DNA of 64,000 nucleotides from Saccharothrix violaceirubra (GCF_014203755.1 NZ_JACHJS010000001.1:5518001-5582000); one strand, 5' to 3'; numbered from the stretch's first letter, positions 26,906 to 35,992 are shown. The notes: generated from the sequence alone by a model not told the origin. A program made the numbers and translations.

Positions 26906-27635
26906 TTTGTCCTGCCGCACGTCGCGCGACCCGTTCGACGTGCGTGAACTGGGCACCATCGACTACCTGGCCGCGTGGGACCTCCAGAAGGGGATCGCCG
27001 AGGCGCGGGCCGAGGGGACCGGCGGCGACACCCTCCTGCTGCTGGAGCACCCGCCCGTCTACACCTGCGGTCGGCGGACCGAGCCCGAGGAGCGGCCGGT
27101 CGGCGGCGACGTGCCGGTCATCGACGTCGACCGCGGCGGCAAGATCACCTGGCACGGTCCGGGCCAGCTCGTCGGCTACCCGATCATCGGGCTGTCCGAG
27201 CCGTTGGACGTCGTCGACTACGTGCGGCGGCTGGAACAGGCCCTGATCCACGTGTGCGACCAGCTCGGTCTGCACACCGGTCGGATCAAGGGGCGCAGCG
27301 GCGTGTGGTTCCCGGCCGACGAGCGCGCGGGCGAGCGCAAGGTGGCCGCGATCGGCATCCGCGTGCAGCGCGGCGTGACCATGCACGGGTTCGAGATCAA
27401 CTGCAACGCGTCGCTGGACGCGTTCGGCGACATCATCCCGTGCGGCATCCGGGACGCGGGCGTGGCGTCGCTGTCGGAGGAACTCGGCCGGGACGTGACG
27501 GTGGCCGAGGTGCTGCCGCTGGCCCGGGAGGCGGTGATCGCGGCCCTGGACGGGACGCTGCCGTTGACCGACCGCACGCTGGAGCGTCAACAACCGGTCG
27601 CCCCAGGGGTCACGTTCGCGGTGCGCACGGGCTGA
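26892..27635 (+). CDS. lipB: Octanoyl-[acyl-carrier-protein] transferase
   Basis: Transfers octanoate from acyl carrier protein to lipoyl domains, the first step of lipoate synthesis. The 247-residue product has the LipB signature [11 protein letters not shown], the catalytic lysine in [18 protein letters not shown] and the catalytic cysteine in DIIPCGI. Substrate-binding residues are in [22 protein letters not shown] 26892 overlaps the PAP2 gene. lipA lies 2.5 kb downstream, separated by three accessory genes, whereas the two are adjacent in most actinobacteria. Confidence 0.95.
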   Translation: MSSPDLSCRTSRDPFDVRELGTIDYLAAWDLQKGIAEARAEGTGGDTLLLLEHPPVYTCGRRTEPEERPVGGDVPVIDVDRGGKITWHGPGQLVGYPIIGLSEPLDVVDYVRRLEQALIHVCDQLGLHTGRIKGRSGVWFPADERAGERKVAAIGIRVQRGVTMHGFEINCNASLDAFGDIIPCGIRDAGVASLSEELGRDVTVAEVLPLAREAVIAALDGTLPLTDRTLERQQPVAPGVTFAVRTG

Positions 27636-27660
27636 CAGCACGACGACGTCCCTCTAGTGT

Positions 27661-27674
27661 TCCGTAATTACGGA
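27661..27674. promoter_or_regulatory. Perfect 14-bp palindrome upstream of the beta-lactamase-like gene
   Basis: TCCGTAATTACGGA, AT-rich at its centre in GC-rich surroundings, 23 bases upstream of the GTG start. Probable repressor operator, perhaps for the HTH regulator encoded downstream. Confidence 0.6.
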
Positions 27675-27696
27675 CTACAAGTGAGGGGGACTCGCG

Positions 27697-28641
27697 GTGC
27701 CGCTGACCCGACGAAGCCTGTTCACCGCCGGTGCGGTCGCGGGCGGCACGCTGCTGCTGCCCGTACCGCGCGCGTCCGCCGAACCCCGCTTCGACGGGTG
27801 GCCCGACTGGCTCGGCGCGCATCGCGACGACGTGGCGCTGGTCGTCGACGACGGCCGGGGCGGACGGATCTCGCACCGCCCCCACGCACCCCAGCCGCTG
27901 GCCGCCGCGGCGATGATCGAACACCTGGCCGCCTACCGGGAGGTCCGCCCCGAGGGGCGCGTCACGGTCGGCGACTGGGAGCGGTACCTCCCGGGCCAGG
28001 ACCACGGCGCCGCGCTGGCCCACCTCGGCATCACGTCGGGCAACGGCGTCACCGCCGACGACCCCCACGCCCTCGTCACGCTCGACGACCTGGCGGGCGT
28101 GATGATCCGGTTCGGCGACACCGCCGCCGCGGACCTGCTGCGGGACCGGCTGGGCCGACCGGGGTTGCCGTCGTTCCTGACCGAACGGCTGCGATTGGTC
28201 CTGCGCCGACCCGTGTCCGCGCAGGAGTACCTCGCCGATCCACGCCTCCAACTGGAGGTGATCGGCCGCTCCCCCGACGTCCCCGGCTACGCCGGTCGGG
28301 CGGACTGGGCCCGGGACACGTGGCCGGGCACGGCCGCCGCGGTGGACCGGACCCACCGGCTCCTGGCCGGTGACGCCCTCCTCGAAGCCGGCCACGCGGT
28401 GCCGCCCAAAATGGCGGGCATCGGAGTGGCGGACATCGGCAGACTGGGCGGCGCGCTGCCCGGAATCGTCACCCTCGGCGTCACGGTCCGGTGGCCCGAC
28501 GGCCGGCTCGGCTCGGCCACGCTGCTGACCCGAGGCGTCGACGAGGCCCGGTACGCCGACCGGGGCGCGCTGCCCGACCTGCTGACGCGGGTCCTGCTCG
28601 ACGCCGCCGTTCTCGGAGAGCTGCGCGATCGTCTCTCGTAG
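27697..28641 (+). CDS. Tat-exported beta-lactamase-like protein without catalytic motifs
   Basis: A 314-residue protein with a twin-arginine signal peptide (TRRSLFTAGAVAGGTLLLPVPRASA). The body resembles class A beta-lactamase/serine-hydrolase folds: DDVALVVDDGRGGRISHR (strand pair), then ITSGNGVTADDPHALVTLDDLAGVMIRFGDTAAADLL, the equivalent of the SDN region. The expected nucleophile motif SxxK is missing: the matching place reads PLAAAAMIEHLAAY. The SDN is GDT. It is therefore probably non-catalytic. GTG 27697 starts it; the next gene encodes an HTH regulator 10 bases downstream. A binding or signalling role at the cell surface is inference. Confidence 0.72.
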   Translation: MPLTRRSLFTAGAVAGGTLLLPVPRASAEPRFDGWPDWLGAHRDDVALVVDDGRGGRISHRPHAPQPLAAAAMIEHLAAYREVRPEGRVTVGDWERYLPGQDHGAALAHLGITSGNGVTADDPHALVTLDDLAGVMIRFGDTAAADLLRDRLGRPGLPSFLTERLRLVLRRPVSAQEYLADPRLQLEVIGRSPDVPGYAGRADWARDTWPGTAAAVDRTHRLLAGDALLEAGHAVPPKMAGIGVADIGRLGGALPGIVTLGVTVRWPDGRLGSATLLTRGVDEARYADRGALPDLLTRVLLDAAVLGELRDRLS

Positions 28642-28651
28642 GATCACGCCG

Positions 28652-29107
28652 GTGGAGCTGGAAAGACGTCTTGCCGAACTGGAGCAGCGGGTCGCCGCCC
28701 TGGAGGGCGGGACCACACCGGCGGAAGGCGGCGGCACGCTCGGCTACCGGGGCCGGGTCACCCTGGGTGGCGAGCCGGTCGAACGGCACGTCGACGTGAC
28801 ACCGGCCCACGCGCTCCACCTGGACGACCGGCCGCGCCTGGAGGTGCTGGCCGCGTTGGCACACCCCGTGCGGGTCGACATCGTGCGCTGCCTGCTCGGC
28901 GCGGGCTCGCGCCCGTCGACGGCGTTGCAGGAGGCGGCCGGACTCGGCTCGACCGGTCAGCTCTACCACCACCTCAAGGCACTGACCGCGGCCGGCGTGG
29001 TGGAGCAGGACAGGCGCGGGAGCTACCGGCTGCGCCCGGAGGCGACCGTGCCCGTGCTCGTCCTGCTCACCGCCGCGGCGGACGTGGCCGGTCAGCTCCG
29101 CAGCTGA
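28652..29107 (+). CDS. ArsR-like winged-helix regulator with N-terminal coiled coil
   Basis: A 151-residue regulator. Residues 2-20 (ELERRLAELEQRVAALEGG) form a short coiled coil. A linker with GYRGRVTLGGEPVERHVDV follows, and the C-terminal half is an ArsR/HTH_20 winged helix: LEVLAALAHPVRVDIVRCLL, LQEAAGLGSTGQLYHHLKAL (recognition helix) and the wing GVVEQDRRGSYRL. No metal-binding cysteine cluster is present. It follows the beta-lactamase-like gene by 10 bases, so both form an operon; self-regulation through the upstream palindrome is plausible. Its end overlaps the convergent oxidoreductase gene by 16 bases. Confidence 0.85.
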   Translation: MELERRLAELEQRVAALEGGTTPAEGGGTLGYRGRVTLGGEPVERHVDVTPAHALHLDDRPRLEVLAALAHPVRVDIVRCLLGAGSRPSTALQEAAGLGSTGQLYHHLKALTAAGVVEQDRRGSYRLRPEATVPVLVLLTAAADVAGQLRS

Positions 29108-30033
29108 GGGGCGACCTCGGCCGCGACCAGCTCCAGGTGGGCCAGGTCGGACAGGTCCAGCACCTGGAGGTAGTACCGGTGCGCGCCGGTGCGTTCGCGC
29201 CACTCGCCGAGCCGGTCGACGACCTCGGCGGGCGTGCCCGCGAGACCGTTGGCCTTCAACTCGTCGACCTCGCGGCCGATCGCGTCGGCCCGGCGCTTGA
29301 CCTCGGCGTCGTCCTTGCCGACCGCGACGACCAGGGCGACCGACCGGGTCACGGTCCCCGGGTCGCGGCCGATCGCGCGGCACGCCTCGTCGACCCGGCC
29401 GAACTGCTCGACGGCGAAGTCCGCGGGTACGAACGGCAGGTTGAACTCGGTGGCGTAGCGGGCCGCGAGCGCGGGCGTCCGCTTCTTGCCGCCACCGCCG
29501 ATCACGACCGGCACCCGTGCCTGGACGGGCTTGGGCAGCGCCGGCGAGTCCTTGAGCGTGTAGTGCTTGCCCTCGAACGAGTAGGTCTCGCCGACCGGCG
29601 TGGCCCACAGGCTCGTGATGATCTCCAACTGCTCCTCGTAGCGGTCGAAGCGCTCACCGATGTCGGGGAAGTCCAGCCCGTACGCGGCGTGCTCCTCGGC
29701 GAACCAGCCCGAACCGAGGCCGAAGTCGACGCGCCCGCCGGACATGTGGTCGACCTGCGCCACGCCGATCGCCAGCGGACCGGGGTGGCGGAAGGTCGCG
29801 GCGGTCACGAGCGTGCCCAGGCGGATCGTCGAGGTCTCCCGGGCCAGGCCCGCGAGCGTGATCCACGCGTCCGTCGGACCGGGCAGGCCGTCGGCCGACC
29901 CCATCCGGAGGTAGTGGTCGGAGCGGAAGAACGCCCCGTACCCGGCGGCCTCGGCGGTCCGTGCGACGGCGAGCAGGTCGTCGTAGGTCGCCCCCTGCTG
30001 GGGCTCGGTGAAGACGCGCAGTTCCAGTTCCAC
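29092..30033 (-). CDS. LLM-class (F420-dependent) oxidoreductase
   Basis: A 313-residue TIM-barrel enzyme of the luciferase-like monooxygenase superfamily; in actinomycetes most members use coenzyme F420. Supporting sequence: RVFTEPQQGATYDDLLAVARTAEAAGYGAFFRSDHY at the start, IRLGTLVTAATFRHPGPLA, GRVDFGLGSGWFAEEHAAYG and VPVVIGGGGKKRTPALAARYATEFN. No redox cysteine. Substrate unknown. It is convergent with the ArsR-like gene and divergent from lipA. Confidence 0.88.
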   Translation of the reverse strand: MELELRVFTEPQQGATYDDLLAVARTAEAAGYGAFFRSDHYLRMGSADGLPGPTDAWITLAGLARETSTIRLGTLVTAATFRHPGPLAIGVAQVDHMSGGRVDFGLGSGWFAEEHAAYGLDFPDIGERFDRYEEQLEIITSLWATPVGETYSFEGKHYTLKDSPALPKPVQARVPVVIGGGGKKRTPALAARYATEFNLPFVPADFAVEQFGRVDEACRAIGRDPGTVTRSVALVVAVGKDDAEVKRRADAIGREVDELKANGLAGTPAEVVDRLGEWRERTGAHRYYLQVLDLSDLAHLELVAAEVAPQLRS

Positions 30034-30163
30034 GCGCCCACGCTAACCCCCGGCGCGCGGTGGCCGCCGCGCGGGACGTGACGTCCGTCGCCGCGCCGGA
30101 TCGGGCCTGGTCGGGGCCTTCGGTCGGGGTCGGGTCCGGTGCCGCGTGACGTACTGTTGACGG

Positions 30164-31165
30164 GTGACCGTCGTACCTGAGGGTCGGAAGCTGCTGCGGC
30201 TCGAAGTCCGCAACAGTCAAACGCCCATCGAGAAGAAGCCCTCGTGGATCAAGACCAAGGCGAAGATGGGCCCCGAGTACCGGGAACTCAAAGGCCTGGT
30301 CAAACGCGAGGGCCTGCACACGGTGTGCGAAGAGGCGGGCTGTCCCAACATCTACGAGTGCTGGGAAGACCGCGAGGCGACGTTCCTCATCGGTGGCGAG
30401 CAGTGCACCCGACGCTGCGACTTCTGCCAGATCGACACCGGCAAGCCGGCCGACCTCGACCGCGACGAACCGCGGCGGGTGGCCGAGTCCGTGCAGGCCA
30501 TGGGCCTGCGCTACTCGACCGTGACCGGCGTGGCGCGTGACGATCTCGAGGACGGCGGCGCGTGGCTGTACGCGGAGACCGTGCGGCAGATCCACGCGCT
30601 CAACCCGGGCACCGGCGTGGAACTGCTGATCCCGGACTTCAACGCCGTCCCCGAACAGCTCGCCGAGGTGTTCGCGTCCCGACCGGAGGTGCTGGCCCAC
30701 AACCTGGAGACCGTGCCCCGGATCTTCAAGCGCATCCGGCCGGCGTTCCGCTACGAGCGGTCGCTGGAGGTGATCACCGCGGCCCGCGAGGCGGGTCTGG
30801 TGACCAAGTCGAACCTCATCCTGGGCATGGGCGAGACGCCGGACGAGGTGACCGAGGCGCTGGCCGACCTGTACGACGCGGGCTGCGAGATCATCACGAT
30901 CACCCAGTACCTGCGCCCGTCGCCCCGGCACCACCCGGTGGAGCGCTGGGTCAAGCCGGAGGAGTTCGTGACGCACAAGGAGACGGCCGAGAAGATCGGC
31001 TTCTCCGGCGTCATGGCCGGTCCGCTGGTGCGGTCGTCGTACCGGGCCGGGCGGTTGTACGCGCAGGCCGTGACCAAGCGCGGCGACGAGCTGCCGGAGA
31101 ACCTGACGCACCTGCTCCAGGCGGGCGAGGCGGCCCAGGAGGTCACCTCCCTGCTGTCCCGCTAG
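30164..31165 (+). CDS. lipA: Lipoyl synthase (radical SAM)
   Basis: Inserts two sulfur atoms into octanoyl groups on lipoyl domains. The 333-residue product has both 4Fe-4S motifs: the auxiliary cluster [12 protein letters not shown] (near residue 55) and the radical-SAM cluster CTRRCDFCQ (near residue 84). [12 protein letters not shown] and [16 protein letters not shown] are also conserved, and the C-terminal RSSYRAG supplies the serine ligand. GTG 30164 is six bases after TACTGT, a possible -10 box, so the message may be leaderless. Works with lipB and serves the E2 protein encoded nearby. Confidence 0.97.
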   Translation: MTVVPEGRKLLRLEVRNSQTPIEKKPSWIKTKAKMGPEYRELKGLVKREGLHTVCEEAGCPNIYECWEDREATFLIGGEQCTRRCDFCQIDTGKPADLDRDEPRRVAESVQAMGLRYSTVTGVARDDLEDGGAWLYAETVRQIHALNPGTGVELLIPDFNAVPEQLAEVFASRPEVLAHNLETVPRIFKRIRPAFRYERSLEVITAAREAGLVTKSNLILGMGETPDEVTEALADLYDAGCEIITITQYLRPSPRHHPVERWVKPEEFVTHKETAEKIGFSGVMAGPLVRSSYRAGRLYAQAVTKRGDELPENLTHLLQAGEAAQEVTSLLSR

Positions 31166-31485
31166 CGGTCTTCCGCGTCGCCTGCCGGTTTCCCCCGGCG
31201 GGCGACGCGCCCGTTCACGAAGAACGTCCCGGCACCGACCGCCAGGCCGAACACGACCACCGGCAGGCCCCAGCCGTACCGCCGCTCGCGCAGACGTGCG
31301 CAGACCTCGGGCAACGCCACCCCTTGGGCCTCGAGCGCGACGTCGTCGAACCCGGCGCCCCACGCGTTGCCGCAGGCGACCGCGATCCCGCCCGGCGACC
31401 GCGCCTCGATCGGCAGGAGCAGGATCAGCAGCCCGGCCAGCACGAACGCGCCGCCGACCACCGCGGACACCACCCTGGCCGACAT
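31162..31485 (-). CDS. Small two-helix membrane protein
   Basis: A 107-residue protein with two membrane helices (about 5-27 and 73-93), so both ends probably face the cytoplasm. The loop between them contains two cysteines (AVACGNAW and LPEVCARL), which could form a disulfide outside the cell. ATG 31485 is preferred to a TTG nine bases upstream. It overlaps the lipA stop tail to tail by four bases. Similar proteins occur in actinomycetes; function unknown. Confidence 0.7.
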   Translation of the reverse strand: MSARVVSAVVGGAFVLAGLLILLLPIEARSPGGIAVACGNAWGAGFDDVALEAQGVALPEVCARLRERRYGWGLPVVVFGLAVGAGTFFVNGRVARRGKPAGDAEDR

Positions 31486-31582
31486 GGCGTGCAACCTACG
31501 CCCACCCCGCCCGACCTGCGGCGATGTACCGACGAGGAACCCCGGTCGGCCGCGCCGGATCGCCTCACCGGCGCACGCGCCG

Positions 31583-34500
31583 CTAGTCCGCGAGGGGCAC
31601 CTTCGCCAGCAGCTTGGGCAGCTCGACGGCCAGGTCCGGCACCTCCAGCCCGAGGGCGGCCAACCGCTCCACCACCTCGGCCGGCGCGATCTCGAACCAC
31701 AGCGCGGCGTCCAGCACCGACCGCATCGTGACCGGCCGCCGGAGGTCCAGTCCGAACATGTCGAACCGGTCGAACCGGTCGAAACAGTCGAGAAGGGCGA
31801 GGCTGAAAGGGTCGAGCCGTTCGGGCACGGGGTCCACGTCGTAACCCAGCTTCCTCACCCGCTCCGCGACCTGTACGGCCTCGCCACCTGTCTTCTTGGA
31901 CACGCGCGCGATCCCGGCGAGCGGCATCCGCCGAATCGACCTGATCATTCCCATCGTGTGGTAGTCGATCTCGGTCAGCGGCTCGTCCGGCCACGACCAG
32001 ATCGGGGCCTCGAGACCCATCCGGCGCAGGCGACGGACGATCTCCGCGGCCGATCGCCCGATCTCCCGTGCCGCTTCGAGCACGAACCCGAAGTCGCGCC
32101 TGGTTTCCCAATGGGGACGCTGCTCGCCGGCCGGCGAGAAGCGCATGAGCAGGCGATCGGCCTCGTCGTACGCCTGGGTGGCGATCACCGACGATGGCAG
32201 GTCGAACTTGAGTTCGGCCAGCCTGGTCCACGCCTCGCCGACCGGGACGCGGGTGTTCTCGGCCAGGTCCAGCAGGTCACGCAGTCCCACCCGGACCGGG
32301 CCCGGAGGCGTGTTCCGCCGCAGCCACGTCCCCGACAGCAGTGTCCGATCACGCTCGTCGAGCGTGTCGGGCAGCAGGTCCGCCGGAGGCACCGGGATGC
32401 CGATCTCGGCGAAGCGACGTGCCACCTCGCGAGGTGGCACGTCCCACAGCACAGAAGCCCGGACCAGTTGCGACACCTCGACGACCCCGCCCATCGGCAG
32501 CGCCGCGCACGACAGGACCGGACGGGTGGCCGAGGCGGCCCAGTCTGGCAGGGACTCGACCCGGGGCGCGGAGAACCCCAGCTCGGCGAGCCTGTCCGTG
32601 ACCCTGGTGGGCGACCACCGCAGTACGGCCGCTGCGGCACAGACGTGCTCCACGCTCACCGGGTGACCGTCCGGGAGCCAGGGTCTGCCTCGTTCGAGAT
32701 CGACTCCGACCAGGGTCAGGTCGTCACGCGTGATCCGTCGCGGCAGTGTCCGCACCCGACGGGTGTCGAAACCGCACCGGTCGAACAGGTCGAGGAGCTT
32801 CTCGACCGGGATCCCGGTCCGGACGTGTGCGTAGACGAAGCGGCCGACGGACACCGGCGTCCGGGGGTCGAGCCAGGAAGACGTCCGGTACTCGACATGC
32901 GTCGACAGCAGCCGGGAGTCCCGGTCCGGGTCGTCGAACCCGCCGGTGAAGGACGAACCCGGATCGATGCCCAGCGCGGCGAGCCGCTGCGCCACGACCA
33001 CGGGTTCGATGCCGTAGGCCGCGGCCACCGACAGCACGTAGCCGGCCGAGGTCGAATCCGACACCTGCACCTGGCGCGGGTCGTTCGTCGTCTCCGAACC
33101 CACTCCGAGGAAGGCCGCGTCCGATGGTCGCGCCGAACGCACGGCGCGACCATGCGGGAAGTCCACACCAAGCACCTCGGGGCCTCGGTGGGCAAGCAAT
33201 CGCCACAGCAGAAGCCACTCGTCCAGTGCGGCATGGTCGAAGCGCGTCCGGGCAGGGCCGCCGGCCGCGTCCAACCGCCGGATTCGGGCCCAGTCCCACG
33301 GAAAGCAGCCCACCGTCGCCATGTCGATCGGCCCGGCCGCCGACCACACCGGTCGTCCACTCGACGCGATCTCGTCGGTCACGATGTCCGCGACGAAGGG
33401 ACTGTCGACGGCCAGGTCGCAGATCCACTCGTGGGTCAGGAAGACCGGGTCGGCCGCGACCAGTTCACGGGCGGCGTCCCGCAGCAGGCTTTCCACCTGG
33501 GACGACACGTCGTCCAGGACCGACTTACGGTCGACGCTGAGTCTGGGGGCCGCGTGGTGGTGCAGGTTCACCACGGCACCCCGTGACCCCAGGCTGTTCA
33601 ACGGTGGCGGGCTCAACACACCTCGGCGGTGGACGGGTTCCGCGTGGATGCCGTCGACCAGGAGCCCACCGCCCCCTTCACACCACACCACCTGCCCGTA
33701 CTCGGTCGGCTCGCTGTGCACGAGCATCCCGGACACGGTCACACCATCCTCGACACCACGGGGTCTGGCCTCCAACCTGAACGGTTCCCACTCGGCCGAC
33801 AGGTCGTCGTGGGTCGCCGTGGTGGCGAACTCGGCCAGGCCCAACAACCGGTTCAGCACGTCCACGCACGACGGCGCCGCATCCCCATCCCGCAGGTACA
33901 GCGTCACCGTCGTCCCCGGCTCGACGTCCTCGTCCACCGGCTCGATGCGGAACAGGTGCCCCGGCCCGGCGATCATGACGCGCAACGGCTGCCCGTGGTC
34001 GAACCCGTCCCGGCTCATCCGCCGGGTACGGACCTCGATCTCGTCGGCCAGCATGAAGTAGCTCAGCACCCCGATGCCGAACCGGCTGTTGGGGAACAGC
34101 TCCACCCCCGCCGCCTCCCACCGGGCCTGCTCCTCGGCGAACTCGGGCCGGTCGGCGAACCGGGCACCGGCGCGGGAGAACACCTCGCGCAGCTCGGATT
34201 CGCCCATCCCCACGCCGTTGTCGTGGCACCGCAGGTAGTACCGGCCGTCCTCGCGGCCCTGGGTGAAGGTGATCCGGCCCTCCCACAACGCCCGGCTCCG
34301 GTGCTTCACGGCCTGGTAGTCGTATCGGGCCTTGCGATAACGGCACGCGTCCAACGCGTTCTGGTACAGCTCGCGGATCGCCAACGACCGGTCCCCGTAG
34401 AGCTGCTCCCCCATCAGCAGCTCGCGCACCCGGCTCTCCTCCAGCCGGAACCGGGTCACGGGCACCACGAACACCGGCCGCCCGTTCTCCTCGGCGGGCC

Positions 34501-35455
34501 TGATGCGGTCCGCCGAAGCGTGGGCGGGCAAAGACCGAAGCGGCTTGAGGACCTCCACGCCGACGGCCACGTCCCGCACCGCGCCCAGGACCGCGTCGGT
34601 CCGGCGTACGTGGTCCCGCAGGGACTCCAGCACGGCTTCGTGGCGGCAGTGCGCCAACAGCGCGACGCCCACGTGCTCCATCGGCTCCCACCGCGCCTCG
34701 GCGATGGTCGTGCGCAACTCGCCCAGTCGCACCGGGTTCGGGATGCCCAGGTGCTCCACCACGGTGATCGGCAACGCGGTCAGCCCGATCGCCAGCTCAC
34801 GGGCCACGACCAGGAGCAGGCCGAGCAGCTCCTCACGCACCTCCTGCGGCGGCCCGAAGCCGAGGTAGGAGCGGACCGGCTCGAGTCCACGCCGCCGGTC
34901 GTCGCGCAGATCCCCGGGCGTGAGGTGGAACAACGCCTCGATCCGGTCGAGGCAGGCCAGTACCGGCTGTAGCGGACGGTCACCGGTCGCCAGCGGCGCG
35001 GGCCGGTCGGGGCGGCCGGCGACCCACTGGTGGAACAGCCACCAGCCGATCCCGTCGCCGGCCTCGGGGCGTGCCGCCGTGCGGTCGACGAGCCGCCGTT
35101 GTTCCGGGCCGGACAGGAATCGCGCGTAGTCGGCCGACCCGGGCTCACGTAACGACGTGGGTCCGACCGACACCGCCGCGGCAGCAGCCTCCAGCACTCT
35201 GACCTGGTGCAACATCGGCGCCAGCACCAGCAGTGCGGCCTCGGCACCGGACAACTCGAAGTCCACGGCCAGGTGCGACGCCATGCGCGCGGCCAGGTCC
35301 GGGTCGAGCCAGGGGTCGCCGGCCAGCACCTCTTCGGCCCGGACACGGCGTGAGTCCAACGAGCGGGCCAGGGCCAGGACCGGTGGTCCGAAGCGGTCCG
35401 CGTCCGATGCCAGGCCCCACAGCGGACTGTCCGCCGCCCACGCCCCGTCCGCCAT
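31583..35455 (-). CDS. Large HSP90-like ATPase protein with N-terminal HD-like region and C-terminal repeats
   Basis: A 1290-residue soluble protein. Residues about 1-340 are helical and lack catalytic HD motifs, resembling the inactive HD-type (iHD) region found fused to HSP90-like ATPases. A GHKL/HSP90 ATPase follows: N box AIRELYQNALDACRYRK (about 355-372), G1 box CHDNGVGMGESEL (about 410) and G2 box NSRFGIGVLSYFM (about 458), then the middle domain to about 640. From about 794 to the end are eight repeats of 58-74 residues, each with a helix, a turn and a phrase like VxxRLAxLGxxxP, probably winged-helix units. From established knowledge, such architectures occur in actinobacterial NTP-dependent conflict systems. 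ATG 35455 has GAGAGGGG upstream. A small gene precedes it. Role in defence is inference. Confidence 0.8.
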   Translation of the reverse strand: MADGAWAADSPLWGLASDADRFGPPVLALARSLDSRRVRAEEVLAGDPWLDPDLAARMASHLAVDFELSGAEAALLVLAPMLHQVRVLEAAAAAVSVGPTSLREPGSADYARFLSGPEQRRLVDRTAARPEAGDGIGWWLFHQWVAGRPDRPAPLATGDRPLQPVLACLDRIEALFHLTPGDLRDDRRRGLEPVRSYLGFGPPQEVREELLGLLLVVARELAIGLTALPITVVEHLGIPNPVRLGELRTTIAEARWEPMEHVGVALLAHCRHEAVLESLRDHVRRTDAVLGAVRDVAVGVEVLKPLRSLPAHASADRIRPAEENGRPVFVVPVTRFRLEESRVRELLMGEQLYGDRSLAIRELYQNALDACRYRKARYDYQAVKHRSRALWEGRITFTQGREDGRYYLRCHDNGVGMGESELREVFSRAGARFADRPEFAEEQARWEAAGVELFPNSRFGIGVLSYFMLADEIEVRTRRMSRDGFDHGQPLRVMIAGPGHLFRIEPVDEDVEPGTTVTLYLRDGDAAPSCVDVLNRLLGLAEFATTATHDDLSAEWEPFRLEARPRGVEDGVTVSGMLVHSEPTEYGQVVWCEGGGGLLVDGIHAEPVHRRGVLSPPPLNSLGSRGAVVNLHHHAAPRLSVDRKSVLDDVSSQVESLLRDAARELVAADPVFLTHEWICDLAVDSPFVADIVTDEIASSGRPVWSAAGPIDMATVGCFPWDWARIRRLDAAGGPARTRFDHAALDEWLLLWRLLAHRGPEVLGVDFPHGRAVRSARPSDAAFLGVGSETTNDPRQVQVSDSTSAGYVLSVAAAYGIEPVVVAQRLAALGIDPGSSFTGGFDDPDRDSRLLSTHVEYRTSSWLDPRTPVSVGRFVYAHVRTGIPVEKLLDLFDRCGFDTRRVRTLPRRITRDDLTLVGVDLERGRPWLPDGHPVSVEHVCAAAAVLRWSPTRVTDRLAELGFSAPRVESLPDWAASATRPVLSCAALPMGGVVEVSQLVRASVLWDVPPREVARRFAEIGIPVPPADLLPDTLDERDRTLLSGTWLRRNTPPGPVRVGLRDLLDLAENTRVPVGEAWTRLAELKFDLPSSVIATQAYDEADRLLMRFSPAGEQRPHWETRRDFGFVLEAAREIGRSAAEIVRRLRRMGLEAPIWSWPDEPLTEIDYHTMGMIRSIRRMPLAGIARVSKKTGGEAVQVAERVRKLGYDVDPVPERLDPFSLALLDCFDRFDRFDMFGLDLRRPVTMRSVLDAALWFEIAPAEVVERLAALGLEVPDLAVELPKLLAKVPLAD

Positions 35456-35470
35456 CCGCGCCCCTCTCGC

Positions 35471-35510
35471 CCGTGCCGCACCAGGAGCACATCTTCCCGG
35501 TGCGGCACGG
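35471..35510 (-). terminator. Strong stem-loop between the 60-residue gene and the HSP90-like gene
   Basis: 12-bp stem CCGTGCCGCACC / GGTGCGGCACGG with a 16-base loop in the 62-base gap. It could partly terminate the upstream transcript and set a low level for the large protein, or be a processing site. Confidence 0.65.
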
Positions 35511-35517
35511 ACGGGTG

Positions 35518-35700
35518 TCAGGGGGCGGCGGCGGATGCCCGCCCGGAGTCGGCGGCGTGGACCGGCTCGGCGATCACCGAGGCCGATCCTTCGTGCACAC
35601 CCCAGAGTTCCAAAAGGCTGGAGACGGCGTCCGCGATGCCCTCGTACCGTTCGGAGGGGAGATCCGCGGGAAGCTCGATCCGCAGCTCGGGTCGACCCAT
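35518..35700 (-). CDS. Small protein upstream of the HSP90-like gene, 60 residues
   Basis: A 60-residue protein, MGRPELRIELPADLPSERYE then a helix (GIADAVSSLLELWG) and a loose Ala/Ser-rich tail. ATG 35700 was chosen because a GAGG lies nine bases upstream; in-frame ATG 35709 and GTG 35715 are possible. It is the first gene of a two-gene unit with the large ATPase, 62 bases apart. Small partner proteins next to large conflict-system ATPases are common, but this sequence matches no family I can name. I cannot exclude that it is a leader peptide. Confidence 0.6.
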   Translation of the reverse strand: MGRPELRIELPADLPSERYEGIADAVSSLLELWGVHEGSASVIAEPVHAADSGRASAAAP

Positions 35701-35992
35701 GCGACTCATCCTCACGGGTCGCGTTACCGGTTTGCAATCACTCGATCGAGCGCTATTTCACACAGTACGCGGCATAGTTCGGGATTTTGCGACGAATACC
35801 ACATCACCGCTGGTCAAGCCAGGTGGCGAGCCATGAAACCTTGCCGTCAAGTTCGTAACGCGGAAAACCACTTGAGACAGCGAGTACGGCTGTACTCGAC
35901 CCGCATGCGGGACCCCGGCACCTGATCGAGTCGTTCCCACGAGGGGAATTGCCGGTCGATCGGAATAATCAATACGGGAATCGTGACGACGG
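35701..35992. other. AT-richer intergenic gap between the HSP90 module and tRNA-Val
   Basis: About 290 bases, clearly less GC-rich than the surroundings, with runs such as GGGATTTTGCGACGAATACC and GGAATAATCAATACGGG. It holds the promoter of the small gene (palindrome CGCTCGATCGAGTG near 35745 on the minus strand). No open frame with coding character and no copy of the tRNA end was found. Confidence 0.55.

Noticed and set aside
31100..31600. Second copy of the tRNA-Val 3' end as an attachment site
   Set aside because: No stretch matching the tRNA T arm or acceptor was found on the far side of the module.
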